Assembly: GCA_900323505.1 (NCBI GenBank)
Contig: OOIN01000007.1
Span: 1,364,001-1,428,000, forward strand
Length of the DNA stretch: 64,000 bases
Direction: 5' to 3'
Origin: Ustilago trichophora
Lineage: Eukaryota > Basidiomycota > Ustilaginomycetes > Ustilaginales > Ustilaginaceae
Shown here: piece after piece, positions 1 through 10,587 of the stretch
Position numbering within the stretch: position 1 is the stretch's first letter
How the letters are laid out: each line of letters opens with the position of its first letter
Notes under the pieces: generated by a model
The model's input: only the letters and a program-made list of their open reading frames with translations
Told to the model about the DNA's origin: nothing
Database searches by the model: none
Made by a program: the position numbers and the translations under genes

Positions 1-1077
1 TTTGCCAGGGGTGTGGTGAGGTGGTGTCTAGGGAAGGATGGTTGGGGTGTTTAGAGGCGGATGAAGGCTGCGAATGAGTTCTGGTTATATGTCCAAAAAA
101 GAAGAAGAAAGTCCGAGGGCTCGAGCTCTTAGCTTGCCCGGAAGATGTTCTTCCTAAGGGTCCTCGAAAGCTCAGACGAGAAGGAAGAGCCCGTTGCGCT
201 CGGCTAGAAGGGGATGATCCCTAGTTCGAACTAGCTCAGGGCAACGAAATGCCGCAAAGACATTGTAACATTGGGTGTATGCAACTTATCGACACACGTT
301 CCTGCTATCGTGCATGAAGAGCATGTCCAACCAATCAATGCTCAAGCCATACTTTACAGTAGAGGGAGGCAAGTGGGGTAAGAAAGAGTTGACATGCATA
401 ATCGGTGCCCACTCAAGCTTTCAATACAGGAATGAATGGTCGGAAGGCAATGCGCCGAGTTGGACAGATTTCAATTCACTCTCAGCGCGATTAGCCTCGC
501 TTGATGAGAAAACTCTCGCTTCCAACATTGTCGGAGAACACCGCGAAGCCTGCGGTACTGCACTGTACTGTACAGTACAAAACTGTGCAAAATGCGCGGC
601 TGCACTTTTCGACTCTGACTGTCCACGTTTTGTCCAATTTGTCTCGCAAGAACCTGCGGTCGTGCGGAACGGAGAGAAACCTCCTACTGTACTCAGCTCA
701 ACTCAGCTGTCAACCCTGCCCCAGTTGCAGAGCTAGCATCAACAAGGCAGAAAGCATCACAAACTCAACACCTTTCTCCACAGCCTTCCGAGCATCCGTA
801 TTTACTGTCTGCTACCCTTGCATTTGGGCTTGAGATGCATGAGATACCAACAACGTGGGCTCATGGATCATTCCCCGCCGAGTACAGCAGTAGCGCTTAG
901 GCCAGGTCTTGGCGACCGTGTGCTCCCAGCTAAGTGGCGCAGACTTGCAACAGCGAATCTTTTCCATCGTCTGCAGGGTCATCATGCTGCTACAGTACAA
1001 CAGTCGTTGCCAAAAAAGTGCATCGCAAAGTCACATTTTCTGTACTGGTATCAAACACATCACGCCTAGGTCAAAGC
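1..1077. other. Left-edge intergenic stretch, no gene recognised
   Basis: No ORF here resembles a known protein, and those present look like chance frames. The stretch lies downstream of MSH2, whose stop is at 1078, so it may also include the promoter or UTR of a gene beyond the left edge. Three copies of the GTACT/AGTAC-type motif are present: a 16-bp perfect palindrome at 564-579, TACTGTAC at 685-692 and TACAGTAC at 991-998. A 14-bp perfect palindrome, CTAGTTCGAACTAG, lies near 224-237. It resembles a tRNA T-loop, but no acceptor or anticodon arm can be built around it. Confidence 0.5.
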
Positions 1078-3936
1078 TCAAAAGCTCTCAAGCACCTTTG
1101 CAGCCCAAGCGTTTGCCTGGATCTTCGGTCTGAACTCGTCGACGACCTTCTTGAGTTCCTGCAACTCTTCCTTCGGGTCCATCTTGGCCCGTTTCGTCCC
1201 GGCCTCGCCAGCACTTCTTGACGCCCACGTCTTGAGAAACTCATCAATCAGTGCGGCTCCTTCCTTTGTCACATCCTCCGGCAAGCTGTCAAGCACGCCC
1301 CTACTCGCCTCTACCTCATCATAATCCTCCAACTCCTCCGCTTTCCTCTTGGCCAGAGCGATCACCGACGGTGGAAAGTTGGCCAGCTCCGCCACGTTGA
1401 TACCGAGACTCTGGTCGCTGATCCCCGGCTCAACTTTGTACAAGAGCGTAATGTCGCGATCTTGCCTCGAGCCGCCCGCCTTTTGTTCGACGTGGGCTAC
1501 TACGTGAAGGTTGAGCACGTGCTCCTGTTGAGAAGCCAGGTTGGTGAGTTCGTGGAAATGCGTGGCGAACAGACATTTGCAGCGGACATTGGTGGCGATC
1601 CATTCAGATATGGCCCAGGCGAGGCCGAAGCCGTCATATGTAGAGGTACCACGTCCGAGCTCGTCAATGATGATCAGTGAGTCGGATGTGGCCGTTTTGA
1701 GGATGGTGGCGGTCTCCAGCATCTCGGCCATGAAGGTGGAAACTCCTTTGAGTTGAGAATCGCCTGCACCGACACGCGCCAGGATGCAGTCAAACACGGG
1801 TAGCTTGGCACCTGCAGCGGCGGGAACGAAGCATCCCACTTGAGCCATAAGAGCGATGATGCCAACTTGGCGGATGTAGGTCGACTTGCCGCCCATGTTT
1901 GGTCCCGTGATGACGAGGAATTCGGACTTGCCTCGCACCATCTCGGTGTCGTTGGGGATAAAATTGATGTCGTCCATCACCTCGAGACAGGGATGTCGTG
2001 CTTCACGTAGCTCGACATCTGCGTTGATGCCCTTCTGGCTTACTTTGGGTTTGACGTACGGGATTGGCGCGCTGTCCGAGACGTGGGCAAAGCTCACGAT
2101 AACGTCCAAGTGCGCCAACACCACATTGAGCTTCTCCAATGGCGGGCAGTAGGACGAGGCAATCTGAATGACTTCCTTGACCAAACCGCTCTGCGATCGG
2201 CTGTAGCGCTCCGACAAGTCCTTGAAATCGTTGCCTAAATCGCGCAGCGCTTCGTTGGTAAAGTAGAGTCCGCCCTTCACCGTAGCAATGTCGGAATAGC
2301 CCTTCTTGTTGCGCACCAACCCAGCATCTGTACGTGTCACTCGCAAGCAGTAGCCGTACACGTGGTGATTCTCGAGGTGCAGCTTCTTCTCTGTATCCAT
2401 GCGCAGCTCTTTGCCTGCCAAACGGTGCTGTTCGTCGAGCTTGTCGCGTGTTTCGTCCAGCGCCTCTTTGATCTGTCGCAGATTGTCGTCAAAGTCGGAC
2501 TTGATGACAAAGTTGTGCTGTGCAAGCTCGTTGAGGTCGATGGTGGCCTCTACGAGCTCGGTGAACTTGGCCAGGGCCGAATCGTGCGTTTGCAAAGGCT
2601 CGATGTAGGTAGTATGGAGCAGCTGCGTGTGCGTCTCTGAGGGAGTCTCCATGTTGGAGAGCGTCTCGATGAGCTTTGGAAGCCGCAAGACTGCTTGGTA
2701 GATGCGGACCACATCTTCCAGCGTCGCGACACCTTTCTGGAAACGCTTGCTAATGCGATGCATGTCTGGCATGAGCTTGAGATAGTCCTGCTGAATAACC
2801 TGAAGCGTGTGATTGTCGCTTACAAAGAGCTCGACGAGGTCTTGTCTCTCTTGGATTGCGTGAACGTTGACGAGGGGCTGCTTGAGCCACTGTCCGAGCA
2901 GTCGCTGTCCCTGACCGGTGCGGCAGCGGTTCAGGAGACCGAATACGCTGGTATTCTTGCTGGATCCCGTCTGGCCAGGCTCGGGGAAGAGGTTGAGAGC
3001 GCGCAAGGCCGAGTTGTCGAGGCGGAGGTATTGTGAGAGGTCATGAGTGCGAATAGCGTACTGGCCAAAGTTGGACTCGTCTGTGAGGAGAGCAAGGTAG
3101 GAGATGAGCGCAGAAGCAGCACCCATTGCGATCTTGAGATCAAGCTCGGGGATGGTGATACCGGAAGATTCCTCGTTGAGCAGTCGACGCATGTCTTGTT
3201 CGATGTTTTTACCCGAAAAGTCTGCGCGCTTGTTGTCGAACATGACGACGCCACAACGATCAATGACGTCCTTCAACTTTTTGAGGTCAATGTCGCCACC
3301 CTTGTCGTCCTTGGGAAGAATGCACTCCTTGACGCCGAGTTGAATGATCAGGGACTCGGTATTGCTGAAGAGATCATTCTCTGCGAACTCTGCGACACAG
3401 AGCTCGCGATTTGTAGCATCGGCAAAGGCCGCGCCGACGGTTTTGACACCATCCTTTGTGGTCATCTTGAGCGCCATGACGATGGGTGAGCTGACAATGT
3501 CGGCATTGACAAAGATCATGTCTTCCATCTGCTGGAGGTTGCCTGGAGATGCTTGCTTGATGATGGACCACTGATTGTTGCGTTTTCCGCCCGCATTGCT
3601 GTAGATCTCGACGCGCATCTGACGCGAAGTGAGTGCTTCTCGCAAAAAATTCTTGGCTGCTGCAATGCTAAGTGTGATGGAAGGTAGGCCTTTGTCCTTG
3701 CCACCGCTGCCGAGGTATTTGAGTGCAGAGTGCGTCTTGAAGACGAGGTTGGCGATAAGGATAGCATCATCTCCATGTGCAGAGTAGAAGTCGGAGCGAT
3801 CAAAGAGGCGCAGTGTACCTGGAGAAGGTGTGGGCATAGACTTGAAGAACTGGCAGAACGAGGTTTCAGCGCCGCTGTCCAAGCCGAGGTCCGGCTTCTC
3901 GGAGGACGACGGACCGTCGTACATGAGACCCGACAT
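1078..3936 (-). CDS. MSH2: DNA mismatch repair protein MSH2 (MutS homologue)
   Basis: A 952-residue intronless MutS-family protein, close in length to yeast Msh2 (964 aa). In the nucleus Msh2 pairs with Msh6 or Msh3 to recognise mismatches and small loops. The N-terminus (about residues 20-140) reads as the MutS domain I typical of Msh2 and lacks the Phe-x-Glu mismatch wedge seen in Msh6. Lever and clamp regions follow at about 300-640. The ATPase carries a Walker A motif, GPNMGGKST, at about 676-685 and the MutS signature/Walker B motif, DELGRGTSTYDG, at about 752-765. Orthology to Msh2 rather than Msh3 or Msh6 rests on overall length, the missing N-terminal PIP extension and the ATPase context. 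The start at 3936 gives the conserved beginning just before the domain. The 5' flank faces the ECM15-like gene. Confidence 0.96.
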   Translation of the reverse strand: MSGLMYDGPSSSEKPDLGLDSGAETSFCQFFKSMPTPSPGTLRLFDRSDFYSAHGDDAILIANLVFKTHSALKYLGSGGKDKGLPSITLSIAAAKNFLREALTSRQMRVEIYSNAGGKRNNQWSIIKQASPGNLQQMEDMIFVNADIVSSPIVMALKMTTKDGVKTVGAAFADATNRELCVAEFAENDLFSNTESLIIQLGVKECILPKDDKGGDIDLKKLKDVIDRCGVVMFDNKRADFSGKNIEQDMRRLLNEESSGITIPELDLKIAMGAASALISYLALLTDESNFGQYAIRTHDLSQYLRLDNSALRALNLFPEPGQTGSSKNTSVFGLLNRCRTGQGQRLLGQWLKQPLVNVHAIQERQDLVELFVSDNHTLQVIQQDYLKLMPDMHRISKRFQKGVATLEDVVRIYQAVLRLPKLIETLSNMETPSETHTQLLHTTYIEPLQTHDSALAKFTELVEATIDLNELAQHNFVIKSDFDDNLRQIKEALDETRDKLDEQHRLAGKELRMDTEKKLHLENHHVYGYCLRVTRTDAGLVRNKKGYSDIATVKGGLYFTNEALRDLGNDFKDLSERYSRSQSGLVKEVIQIASSYCPPLEKLNVVLAHLDVIVSFAHVSDSAPIPYVKPKVSQKGINADVELREARHPCLEVMDDINFIPNDTEMVRGKSEFLVITGPNMGGKSTYIRQVGIIALMAQVGCFVPAAAGAKLPVFDCILARVGAGDSQLKGVSTFMAEMLETATILKTATSDSLIIIDELGRGTSTYDGFGLAWAISEWIATNVRCKCLFATHFHELTNLASQQEHVLNLHVVAHVEQKAGGSRQDRDITLLYKVEPGISDQSLGINVAELANFPPSVIALAKRKAEELEDYDEVEASRGVLDSLPEDVTKEGAALIDEFLKTWASRSAGEAGTKRAKMDPKEELQELKKVVDEFRPKIQANAWAAKVLESF

Positions 3937-4330
3937 TGTGAATGATCAGCAGCGTTCAAAGATGATCAAGGCGCCTGCTTGTCGATGGTGATGAGGATGA
4001 TCGAAGAACAAGATTCATTCGACAAGAAGTCAAAAGGCCGAGAGTGTCAAAGTGGCACTCAGACCCTTTTTTGGGCACACACACACACACTGTACGCGTC
4101 GCGTGAATTCAAGCCCGCTCAGCCTAAAAAGAACACACAGCCAACACTCGCGCCGCCCCTTTTTCGCGCTTCAATCATCAGTCAATTGTTACGGTCTAAC
4201 AAGCTGTAATTTAGGCCAATATGCCCACCACCATCTCACTGAACCTTCTCGGCATGCATTCCAACTTACAAAGTGCGAAGCAAGCCAGATAGTGCTGTAG
4301 AGGCATTCATTACGTATGCTGCCAGGGATA

Positions 4331-4850
4331 TTAATCTTGAGCCAGGCGCTGAATGACGCTCTGCTTTTTGCGCTGATTTTCGGTCTGACCATCCAGCGTC
4401 GGCGGTGGCTTGTCGGTTCGTGTGCCAATACGAATGTCGGTAGCAATTCTCTGTGCGCCAAGACGGTGAACGGCCTCGTGACACAACTCGATAGCCTTGC
4501 AAACGACAGGGAAAGTTCCTTCGAGGTTGGTGCCGTAGCCGCTGTTGAGACAAAAGCGTCAGTCAGATTGCGTTCTGGCAGCCTTGGAGGCAGATGGCTG
4601 GCTGGCAGGCTGACTCACTGGACTTCGTACCGTATGCCCTGATCCTTCATACCTTCAAGCACGCGCTGGCATTCAGTAATGTATTCTCCGACCGAAGTGG
4701 TTGGTGTGCCCATCGGAATGACTGTGTTTGCCAGTAAAGAGGTGGTTGAGAACATGTCAGATGCGACATCAAGTCGATTGGAGTTTGAGGAGTTAGATGC
4801 TACTCACGGCAAAAGTCGGCCACAGCGTAGAGTGGTGATGATTCCGACAT
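4331..4850 (-). CDS. ECM15-like protein of the MTH1187/UPF0045 thiamine-binding fold family (three exons)
   Basis: A small protein of 118 aa assembled from three exons: 4850-4808, 4721-4619 and 4541-4331. The introns (86 and 77 bp) begin GTGAGT and end AG. The joined 357-nt frame is uninterrupted and reads from M-S-E-S-S-P-L-Y to the stop at 4331-4333. Family hallmarks are the first strand ADFCLIPMGT, the helix region around EYITECQRVLE, and the second strand followed by HGYGTNLEG. Members such as yeast Ecm15 form ferredoxin-like tetramers, and some bind thiamine-type ligands. The cellular role is poorly defined. It is divergent from MON1, with starts 283 bp apart. The C-terminal frame alone is open from 4553 to 4331; exon 1 and the middle exon are my splice reconstruction. 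Confidence 0.85.
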
Positions 4851-5132
4851 GATGGGATGATCGATCTTGGATGGTGGTATAATGTAAAGGGACGACAAGG
4901 AACGACGAGAAAGACAAGATCTGGAAGAAGAATTCAAGCGGCGAGTGGACCGGCGCGTGCAAGTCGAGACTGTGAATGAATCACAAATGCTTTCAAAGAG
5001 GTGCTTGCATGCTCAAGTGTTGGTGTGGAGGAAGCAGGTCGCGACTTTGTCTTTGAACCCTTCTTTCTCTCCCTTTTGATCCTTCCTTACCATCACAAGC
5101 ATTCCACATCAGATTCGCACAAGGCATCAGCC

Positions 5133-7871
5133 ATGCCTCAGTCGATACCATCGTCAAGCGGCCATGCGGATTCTGCTGCAGACGACAACATTCGAGCCTC
5201 CACCTCCGCGCCTCGAACATCGAGACCTGCGGCAGCTCGTCCAACAGCACTATTGACCAAATCGTGGACTTCAGCTTCCGTCTCACCCTCTACCACATCC
5301 TCTCGCATCACAGTCGGCGCAAATACCAGCATCGCTGCTGATGCATCATCTTCTCGCTCCCTACCCGCTTCCAACGCCAGCTCAGCTTCCACAAGAGCAT
5401 CTACACCGATACCTGAGCTTTCCTTCAGCCCATCGACACCACAACCTCCGCCTTCGACCAGAGAAACCCTTTTCAGCGGGCCGCAGCTCGAAGCACAACT
5501 GACAGGTCCATCAGATGAGCCCAAGGTGCGGGTTCCTTCTCGTCAAGATTCGGACAAAAGCGGATCTCACGATGGCGAACAGAGCAGCGAAGGCGCATTC
5601 AACGACGCTGCAGAGGATGAGCCCGAGGCTGTAGGTATCACGTCCAGCTCAAGCATTCATGCGCTCGACCTGCTCCACCGGGTCAACGATAGAGCTGCGG
5701 CAGATAGAGCTTCACAAAATCATAGCCTCCGCTCGAGGCTGTCGCAGCTGTCTGTCAGTCGTGTGTCGAATAAGTATCGCAGTCGGAGCAACAGCAGGGA
5801 TGCGTCGACAAGTGTACGGGCCATCCCACAACAATTTGTCGAGTCGCAGACGACAGAGTCCTCCACCAGCAATGCAGCGGAAGAGCCAACACAGTCCCAT
5901 GGCGACGCTGTTGACGAGCCTACAGAGGAGATACTTGACGCATCAGCCCCAGTCGTGCCCAAACAATACGCCGATCGCAAATACTACATCCTCTCATCGG
6001 CAGGCAAGCCGATCTACATCTCTCACGCCTCCCTCTCTCGCCGCGAAAGGCGTCGCGATCAGCGGCGGCGACAACAACAACAACAACAGCAACAATCACC
6101 TTCATCGGACCCAGCTACTACGAACGAGTCCATCGCCAACGAGAGCGACGAGGAAGACGAAAGCAGCACCACCCAAGTTGGCGTAATGCAAGCCCTCATC
6201 TCCATCTTTGCCGACGAAGACTCGGACAAACTGCGTTTCATCCGCCAAGGCGATCTACTCATCACCTTCCTTCTTCGTGCTCCGATTTACCTTGTCTGCG
6301 TCTCCAACTGGAACGAGGAGCCATCGACGCTTCGGCAGCATTTGGAGTATCTCTATCTGCAAGTAATCAGTCTTGTCTCGGCAAGCCAGCTGAGTAGGCT
6401 GTTTGGAAGGATGCCAAACTTTGATTTGCGGAGACTGTTGGAGGGAACGGAGGGGATCTTTGATTACTTGGTGAATCAGCTCAATGCCAACGAGACTGAG
6501 ACTGATGAAGATGTCGGAGAAGGTAATGAGTTGGCGAAGCGTGCCATCACAGACTGGGCGTCGTGCCACCAGTGGTGGCTTCAAGCGCTGCAACCCATTC
6601 GAATCACTGTGCCAAACTTGCGCGATCAGCTGACCGCGGCCTTGCAACCACCAACAGCGGAATCAGGATCAGGGACGCAACCACATCGACCAAAGGACCT
6701 TCTTTACGTCCTCCTAGTTGCAAATGGTCGAATCGTCACCCTTCTTCGGCCCCGAAAGCACTCTGTTCACCCCATAGACCTTTTGCTTCTCACCAACACT
6801 GTCATGGGCAGTAGGTCCATAAAGCGGTCTGGAGGTTCTGAGGAAGCGGAAATCTGGCTCCCTTTCAGCATGCCTAAATTTGCCCCGCAAGGCTTTGTTC
6901 ATGCCTATGTCAAGTTCCTAGATCCCGAGAGTTGGGTCACTCCATCAGCAGAGTCGAACAAGGAAGGAAGGATGACATCTTCCGAATTGGCAATCATCGT
7001 CGTCACCGCCGACAAGGATGCCTTTCCCACGGTATCCACTTGGATCTCGTCACTTATCATCAAAAATCCTTCCGGAGCTGACGAAACAGCCTCGATGATC
7101 TCGACAAAATCCAAACAGACCACTTCAAAATCTCGATCTACATCCAAGGCTCTCAAACCTCCTTCCTCTTCCTCCTCAGCGTCTGGCAGCAGCGAGGGGA
7201 ATGGATGGATGACCGGCTTTCAGCGTCACGTTTTGACTTTGTGTCGACACCTTTCTGATCCTACCAATGTTGAAGAGGGCTCTCCAAGGGTTTCGGCGTA
7301 TACGTGTGCAGAATTGGGCCTTGCGGGATTGCGACATTTCGTCTATCGTAGTAATAGCACCATTCAGATTACTTCGCCTACGCTTCCGGAACCGTACAGT
7401 GTTAATGCTAGCGATAGGAAACGTCTGTTTACGCTTTACTCGTTGGTTCATCATAATATCCATCATCCGGTCCCACCTTCGACGGGGACAGGGGGAGGGT
7501 TGGAGGATGTTGTCTCTTCTTCAAACCTGACTAATTCTGCTGCCACTCTCGATTCCTTAACCTCCTCTTCCTCCTCCTCGTCCTCGTCCGCGATCGCCTC
7601 GTTGGGAGGGAATAGTTTAGCTTCGACGTTTGGTTTTGGTACAACACAACCTATCAGACCGTTATTAAACGCAGATAGACGTTTGAAAATGCAACTCGTC
7701 AAGACAGAACACGAACAGGTTTTGGGTTGGATTACTTTGCCTTTTGAATTGTATCTTTGTGTCAATCCGCAGTTGTCCAAATCCGCCATTGTGGCAATTG
7801 CTAATGGTTTGACCAAATGGGTAAAAACTAACGAAAAAGATCTGTTTCTGGTTAATGCTGGAAGCTTTTAA
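5133..7871 (+). CDS. MON1: Vacuolar fusion protein MON1
   Basis: Intronless, 912 aa from the ATG at 5133. An in-frame ATG at 5001 exists, but the 44 codons between look like 5' UTR. Mon1 with Ccz1 is the GEF that activates Rab7/Ypt7 on late endosomes and vacuoles. The first ~275 residues are Ser/Thr-rich and probably disordered. The first longin domain begins near residue 277 (KYYILSSAGKPIYIS), is interrupted by a basic and poly-Gln loop at about 303-345, and resumes at VMQALISIFADE. The motif LYLQVISLVS and the NFDLRRLLEGTE region are typical of Mon1. A second longin-like part and C-terminal region follow, with Ser-rich inserts near 670-690 and 805-825. The gene converges on the NIPA-like gene with a gap of only 163 bp. 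Confidence 0.93.
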   Translation: MPQSIPSSSGHADSAADDNIRASTSAPRTSRPAAARPTALLTKSWTSASVSPSTTSSRITVGANTSIAADASSSRSLPASNASSASTRASTPIPELSFSPSTPQPPPSTRETLFSGPQLEAQLTGPSDEPKVRVPSRQDSDKSGSHDGEQSSEGAFNDAAEDEPEAVGITSSSSIHALDLLHRVNDRAAADRASQNHSLRSRLSQLSVSRVSNKYRSRSNSRDASTSVRAIPQQFVESQTTESSTSNAAEEPTQSHGDAVDEPTEEILDASAPVVPKQYADRKYYILSSAGKPIYISHASLSRRERRRDQRRRQQQQQQQQSPSSDPATTNESIANESDEEDESSTTQVGVMQALISIFADEDSDKLRFIRQGDLLITFLLRAPIYLVCVSNWNEEPSTLRQHLEYLYLQVISLVSASQLSRLFGRMPNFDLRRLLEGTEGIFDYLVNQLNANETETDEDVGEGNELAKRAITDWASCHQWWLQALQPIRITVPNLRDQLTAALQPPTAESGSGTQPHRPKDLLYVLLVANGRIVTLLRPRKHSVHPIDLLLLTNTVMGSRSIKRSGGSEEAEIWLPFSMPKFAPQGFVHAYVKFLDPESWVTPSAESNKEGRMTSSELAIIVVTADKDAFPTVSTWISSLIIKNPSGADETASMISTKSKQTTSKSRSTSKALKPPSSSSSASGSSEGNGWMTGFQRHVLTLCRHLSDPTNVEEGSPRVSAYTCAELGLAGLRHFVYRSNSTIQITSPTLPEPYSVNASDRKRLFTLYSLVHHNIHHPVPPSTGTGGGLEDVVSSSNLTNSAATLDSLTSSSSSSSSSAIASLGGNSLASTFGFGTTQPIRPLLNADRRLKMQLVKTEHEQVLGWITLPFELYLCVNPQLSKSAIVAIANGLTKWVKTNEKDLFLVNAGSF

Positions 7872-8034
7872 CTTTTCAAAAGTTGCAATGAATGATACCA
7901 CATTGTAACTTATTTCTTGGAATCGTTTCAAAGGTTCGATTGATCGGGCTGATTCTGTTTGTGTAGCTTGGGTATCCAAAGAGCAAGTGTACATCTACAG
8001 TGCAGGAAAAAGTGTTCAAGATTGTTTGGATTCC

Positions 8035-10587
8035 TCATTGACCGCCATCGCGTGTCGTTGAATGGATGGTATCCGACTCCAATCCAAGACCTAGCCCTTG
8101 TGCCGTCTCATCCCTTGGAACAGCCATCAAGCTACCATTGCTGTTGCTGGTAATGATCACGCTTTGCTCATCATGAGACCTGCCTCCAATCGCACCTTCC
8201 TCCTCGATCAAAGGCACTTGTCGACGCCATCGTCCCCAAGGCTTCAACCGACTCCACCATCGTCTCCCGCTCTCTTTACTGATTCCGATGGCTTCCAGTC
8301 TCCTATTGAGGTCTATTTGGTCTAACATGATGCCAAATCCCGAACTGGCCGCGTTGTCGTTCTCACCAGTAGCAGCTTGTTGCTGCTGCTGCTGCTGCTG
8401 CTCATCGCTAGAGTGGCTGTGGGTCGAATCATTGCTGGCATCCTGTCGCTGACCCCGTTTCATCCGACGATAGTTGGAAATGCCAGACGGAGCATCCGCT
8501 TCCGACATGCTTCTCTGTGGGTGCCTTGAGGGCCGTTGCCAGATCGAATTGTCTCGCGACAGCGATGGTGAGCGGGGTTGCAGATGGAAACCAGGAGAGC
8601 TCGGACTGATACCAATCGAAAGACCATGCTCGATGATTGTGTTGTACAGTGATGGTTTGCGTTTGCTGCCGTGCGTGTCGTGGTGATCTGAAAGTGACGC
8701 TTCAGGAGAGTGGTGTGCGACAGGCGAGGCGGTAGCCGCTTCGACGTCCTGGTGAGATGGGAAGCTCGAATCGTGCTTGGGCGAGAAGATATCGTCGCGC
8801 AGGGGAAATTCGAGGGTGATGGTAGGTCGACGATGGTTGTGGATGCTGGTGGAGCCGAGGCGGCGTTTGGTAGGATGGGCTCCGAGTTGAGGCGTTGATC
8901 TTGTGCTGCTGGTATTGTCTTGCTCGTGAACGCCGTGATGCAGCGTCAAAGAGGCTTCCTCTGGACTGGTCAGCGGGGCGACGTTGTGATCGACAAAGCA
9001 AGACGAATGCGGAGAGATAGACACTGGTGGTAGATGCGGTCCTGCCACACCAGCACCATTGGCAGCCAACATGCCTTCGTAGTCGGCGTCCGACGCCGTA
9101 CGGGAACGGTCCGGCGAGCTCGTAGCCGACAGAAGAGGCTGCGTCTCGCCTTCATCGCATACAAGCCCAGCATCGCAGCCGTCCTCGTTGCCGTGCAAGC
9201 TGACGGTCCACACTCCACCCAAGAGTACAGCTGTGCCAACTGCGACCAGCACCAAGTCGTACCAGGCCAACGCTCCAATCTGATCAAAGTAGACGAGGCC
9301 TAATGCGATACTTGACGTGTTGTAGAAGCAGAAGGCGAGCGGGCAAACGAGGGTCGGATCGGCCAACTTGAGTGCCTTATTGAGATACCACAGTTGGAGC
9401 AGGGCTGCGGCGAGCAGAATGCCGATCAAGAGCCAGCTTTGCCAGCGGCTGAATTGATTCTGACCTGAGAAAGTCAGCATGAGGAGTTCGACTCCAGACT
9501 TTGCAAGCAGCAGGCATGCGCCGGAGAGTGTACCGCTGGCTCCACCATAGGCTACGGCCAAGCCGAGCTTGGTTTGCTTTACCGTCTCTGCATCGATACG
9601 CTGTTCAGCCTCCCTGAGCTCGAGACGTGGCACGTCCAAGCTCTTCTTGCGTTTGCGTGAGTTGAAATCGCTGCGTCCAAGAGATCCATAGTCTCGCTTC
9701 GAGGTGTTGGATGAGTCGGACTGCTTGGAACGGGAGGTGGTGCTGGTTGGCGTCTGAGGTTCGGTGAGCCCGCCGGTGAGCGGCGGCATAGGCGTAGCGA
9801 CAATGCTACGACCATACAGCACATTTTGCTGCGGACTCATTCCGAGTGTCGAGTGCCGATTGGCTTCATCCTGGACGGCCAAGACGGGCGTAGCGATGCC
9901 CGAACTGCTCTCGCTGACCTCAGCAACAGGTGCCAGGGTCGGAGCGGACCAACGCCTGCGCAATCGTCCTCGCAGACCATGACCGCCTCTGTGCTTGGGC
10001 CTTTGAGGTCGAGCTGGTAAAGAGTTGCGGTAGACGCGGGTGTGAAGCTGCCACTCGGCCAGGTGAGATACGGTGAGAACGCCAACAAAGACAAAGGTAA
10101 AGATGGTTGCAAAAGCGACAAAGGTGGGACGAGCGTAGAGATCGAGCAATTCGTCAAGGCTGTGCGGCGGTGAGGGAACAACGCCAAAGTATCCGATAAG
10201 GACGGCACCAGATGCGATGAGCGCAGTTCCCATCACCATGTACTTTGACAGCAAGTCATTGAGCAAGAAGCGCGCCAATACGGCGTTGTAGAGCAGACTG
10301 ACAGCTCCTAGAGGCGCAAGCATGACGATGGGAAGAGCACCAATCTGAAATACGGTACCGCCGATGTTGGCGATGAGGAAGATGGCAAAACCGACGAGCC
10401 ATAAAGGTCGCTTCCATTCTGTCTTTCGTCGAGCGGGAGCGACCGATTCGTTGAGCAGATGGGATTTGCGCTGGATGGTAAGACCGAGGCTCTGGATGAA
10501 GCTCGCGACCAGACCGAGTGCGATGGCAGTAGCCACGCTAAAGGGCGCGCCTGGATGGCCGTTGTCTGCGTAGCTGATGACCAACAT
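8035..10587 (-). CDS. NIPA-type magnesium transporter-like membrane protein with long cytosolic tail
   Basis: 850 aa, intronless, start ATG at 10587. Two blocks of hydrophobic segments match the NIPA (DUF803) fold of the drug/metabolite transporter superfamily. The first block (about residues 18-170) starts with GLVASFIQSLGLTIQRKSH. The second (about 345-475) includes the conserved LNKALKLADPTLVCPLAF and FCFYNTSSIALGLVYF. NIPA proteins carry Mg2+ and other divalent cations. A hydrophilic insert of about 160 residues, rich in Ser and basic residues, splits the two blocks. A tail of about 370 residues, Ser-rich with a poly-Gln run coded by CTG repeats at about 8382-8403, follows the last membrane segment. 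Transport specificity is inferred from family only. Confidence 0.88.
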   Translation of the reverse strand: MLVISYADNGHPGAPFSVATAIALGLVASFIQSLGLTIQRKSHLLNESVAPARRKTEWKRPLWLVGFAIFLIANIGGTVFQIGALPIVMLAPLGAVSLLYNAVLARFLLNDLLSKYMVMGTALIASGAVLIGYFGVVPSPPHSLDELLDLYARPTFVAFATIFTFVFVGVLTVSHLAEWQLHTRVYRNSLPARPQRPKHRGGHGLRGRLRRRWSAPTLAPVAEVSESSSGIATPVLAVQDEANRHSTLGMSPQQNVLYGRSIVATPMPPLTGGLTEPQTPTSTTSRSKQSDSSNTSKRDYGSLGRSDFNSRKRKKSLDVPRLELREAEQRIDAETVKQTKLGLAVAYGGASGTLSGACLLLAKSGVELLMLTFSGQNQFSRWQSWLLIGILLAAALLQLWYLNKALKLADPTLVCPLAFCFYNTSSIALGLVYFDQIGALAWYDLVLVAVGTAVLLGGVWTVSLHGNEDGCDAGLVCDEGETQPLLSATSSPDRSRTASDADYEGMLAANGAGVAGPHLPPVSISPHSSCFVDHNVAPLTSPEEASLTLHHGVHEQDNTSSTRSTPQLGAHPTKRRLGSTSIHNHRRPTITLEFPLRDDIFSPKHDSSFPSHQDVEAATASPVAHHSPEASLSDHHDTHGSKRKPSLYNTIIEHGLSIGISPSSPGFHLQPRSPSLSRDNSIWQRPSRHPQRSMSEADAPSGISNYRRMKRGQRQDASNDSTHSHSSDEQQQQQQQQAATGENDNAASSGFGIMLDQIDLNRRLEAIGISKESGRRWWSRLKPWGRWRRQVPLIEEEGAIGGRSHDEQSVIITSNSNGSLMAVPRDETAQGLGLGLESDTIHSTTRDGGQ

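Noticed and set aside
100..260. Possible structured RNA (CTAGTTCGAACTAG with T-loop-like TTCGAA; nearby GAAAGTCCGAGG recalling RNase P)
   Set aside because: No cloverleaf and no further RNase P elements could be built. A covariance-model search would be needed, and nothing by eye supports it.
5001..5132. Upstream in-frame ATG for MON1
   Set aside because: The 44 extra residues have no similarity to Mon1 and the stretch overlaps the likely 5' UTR; the ATG at 5133 is preferred.
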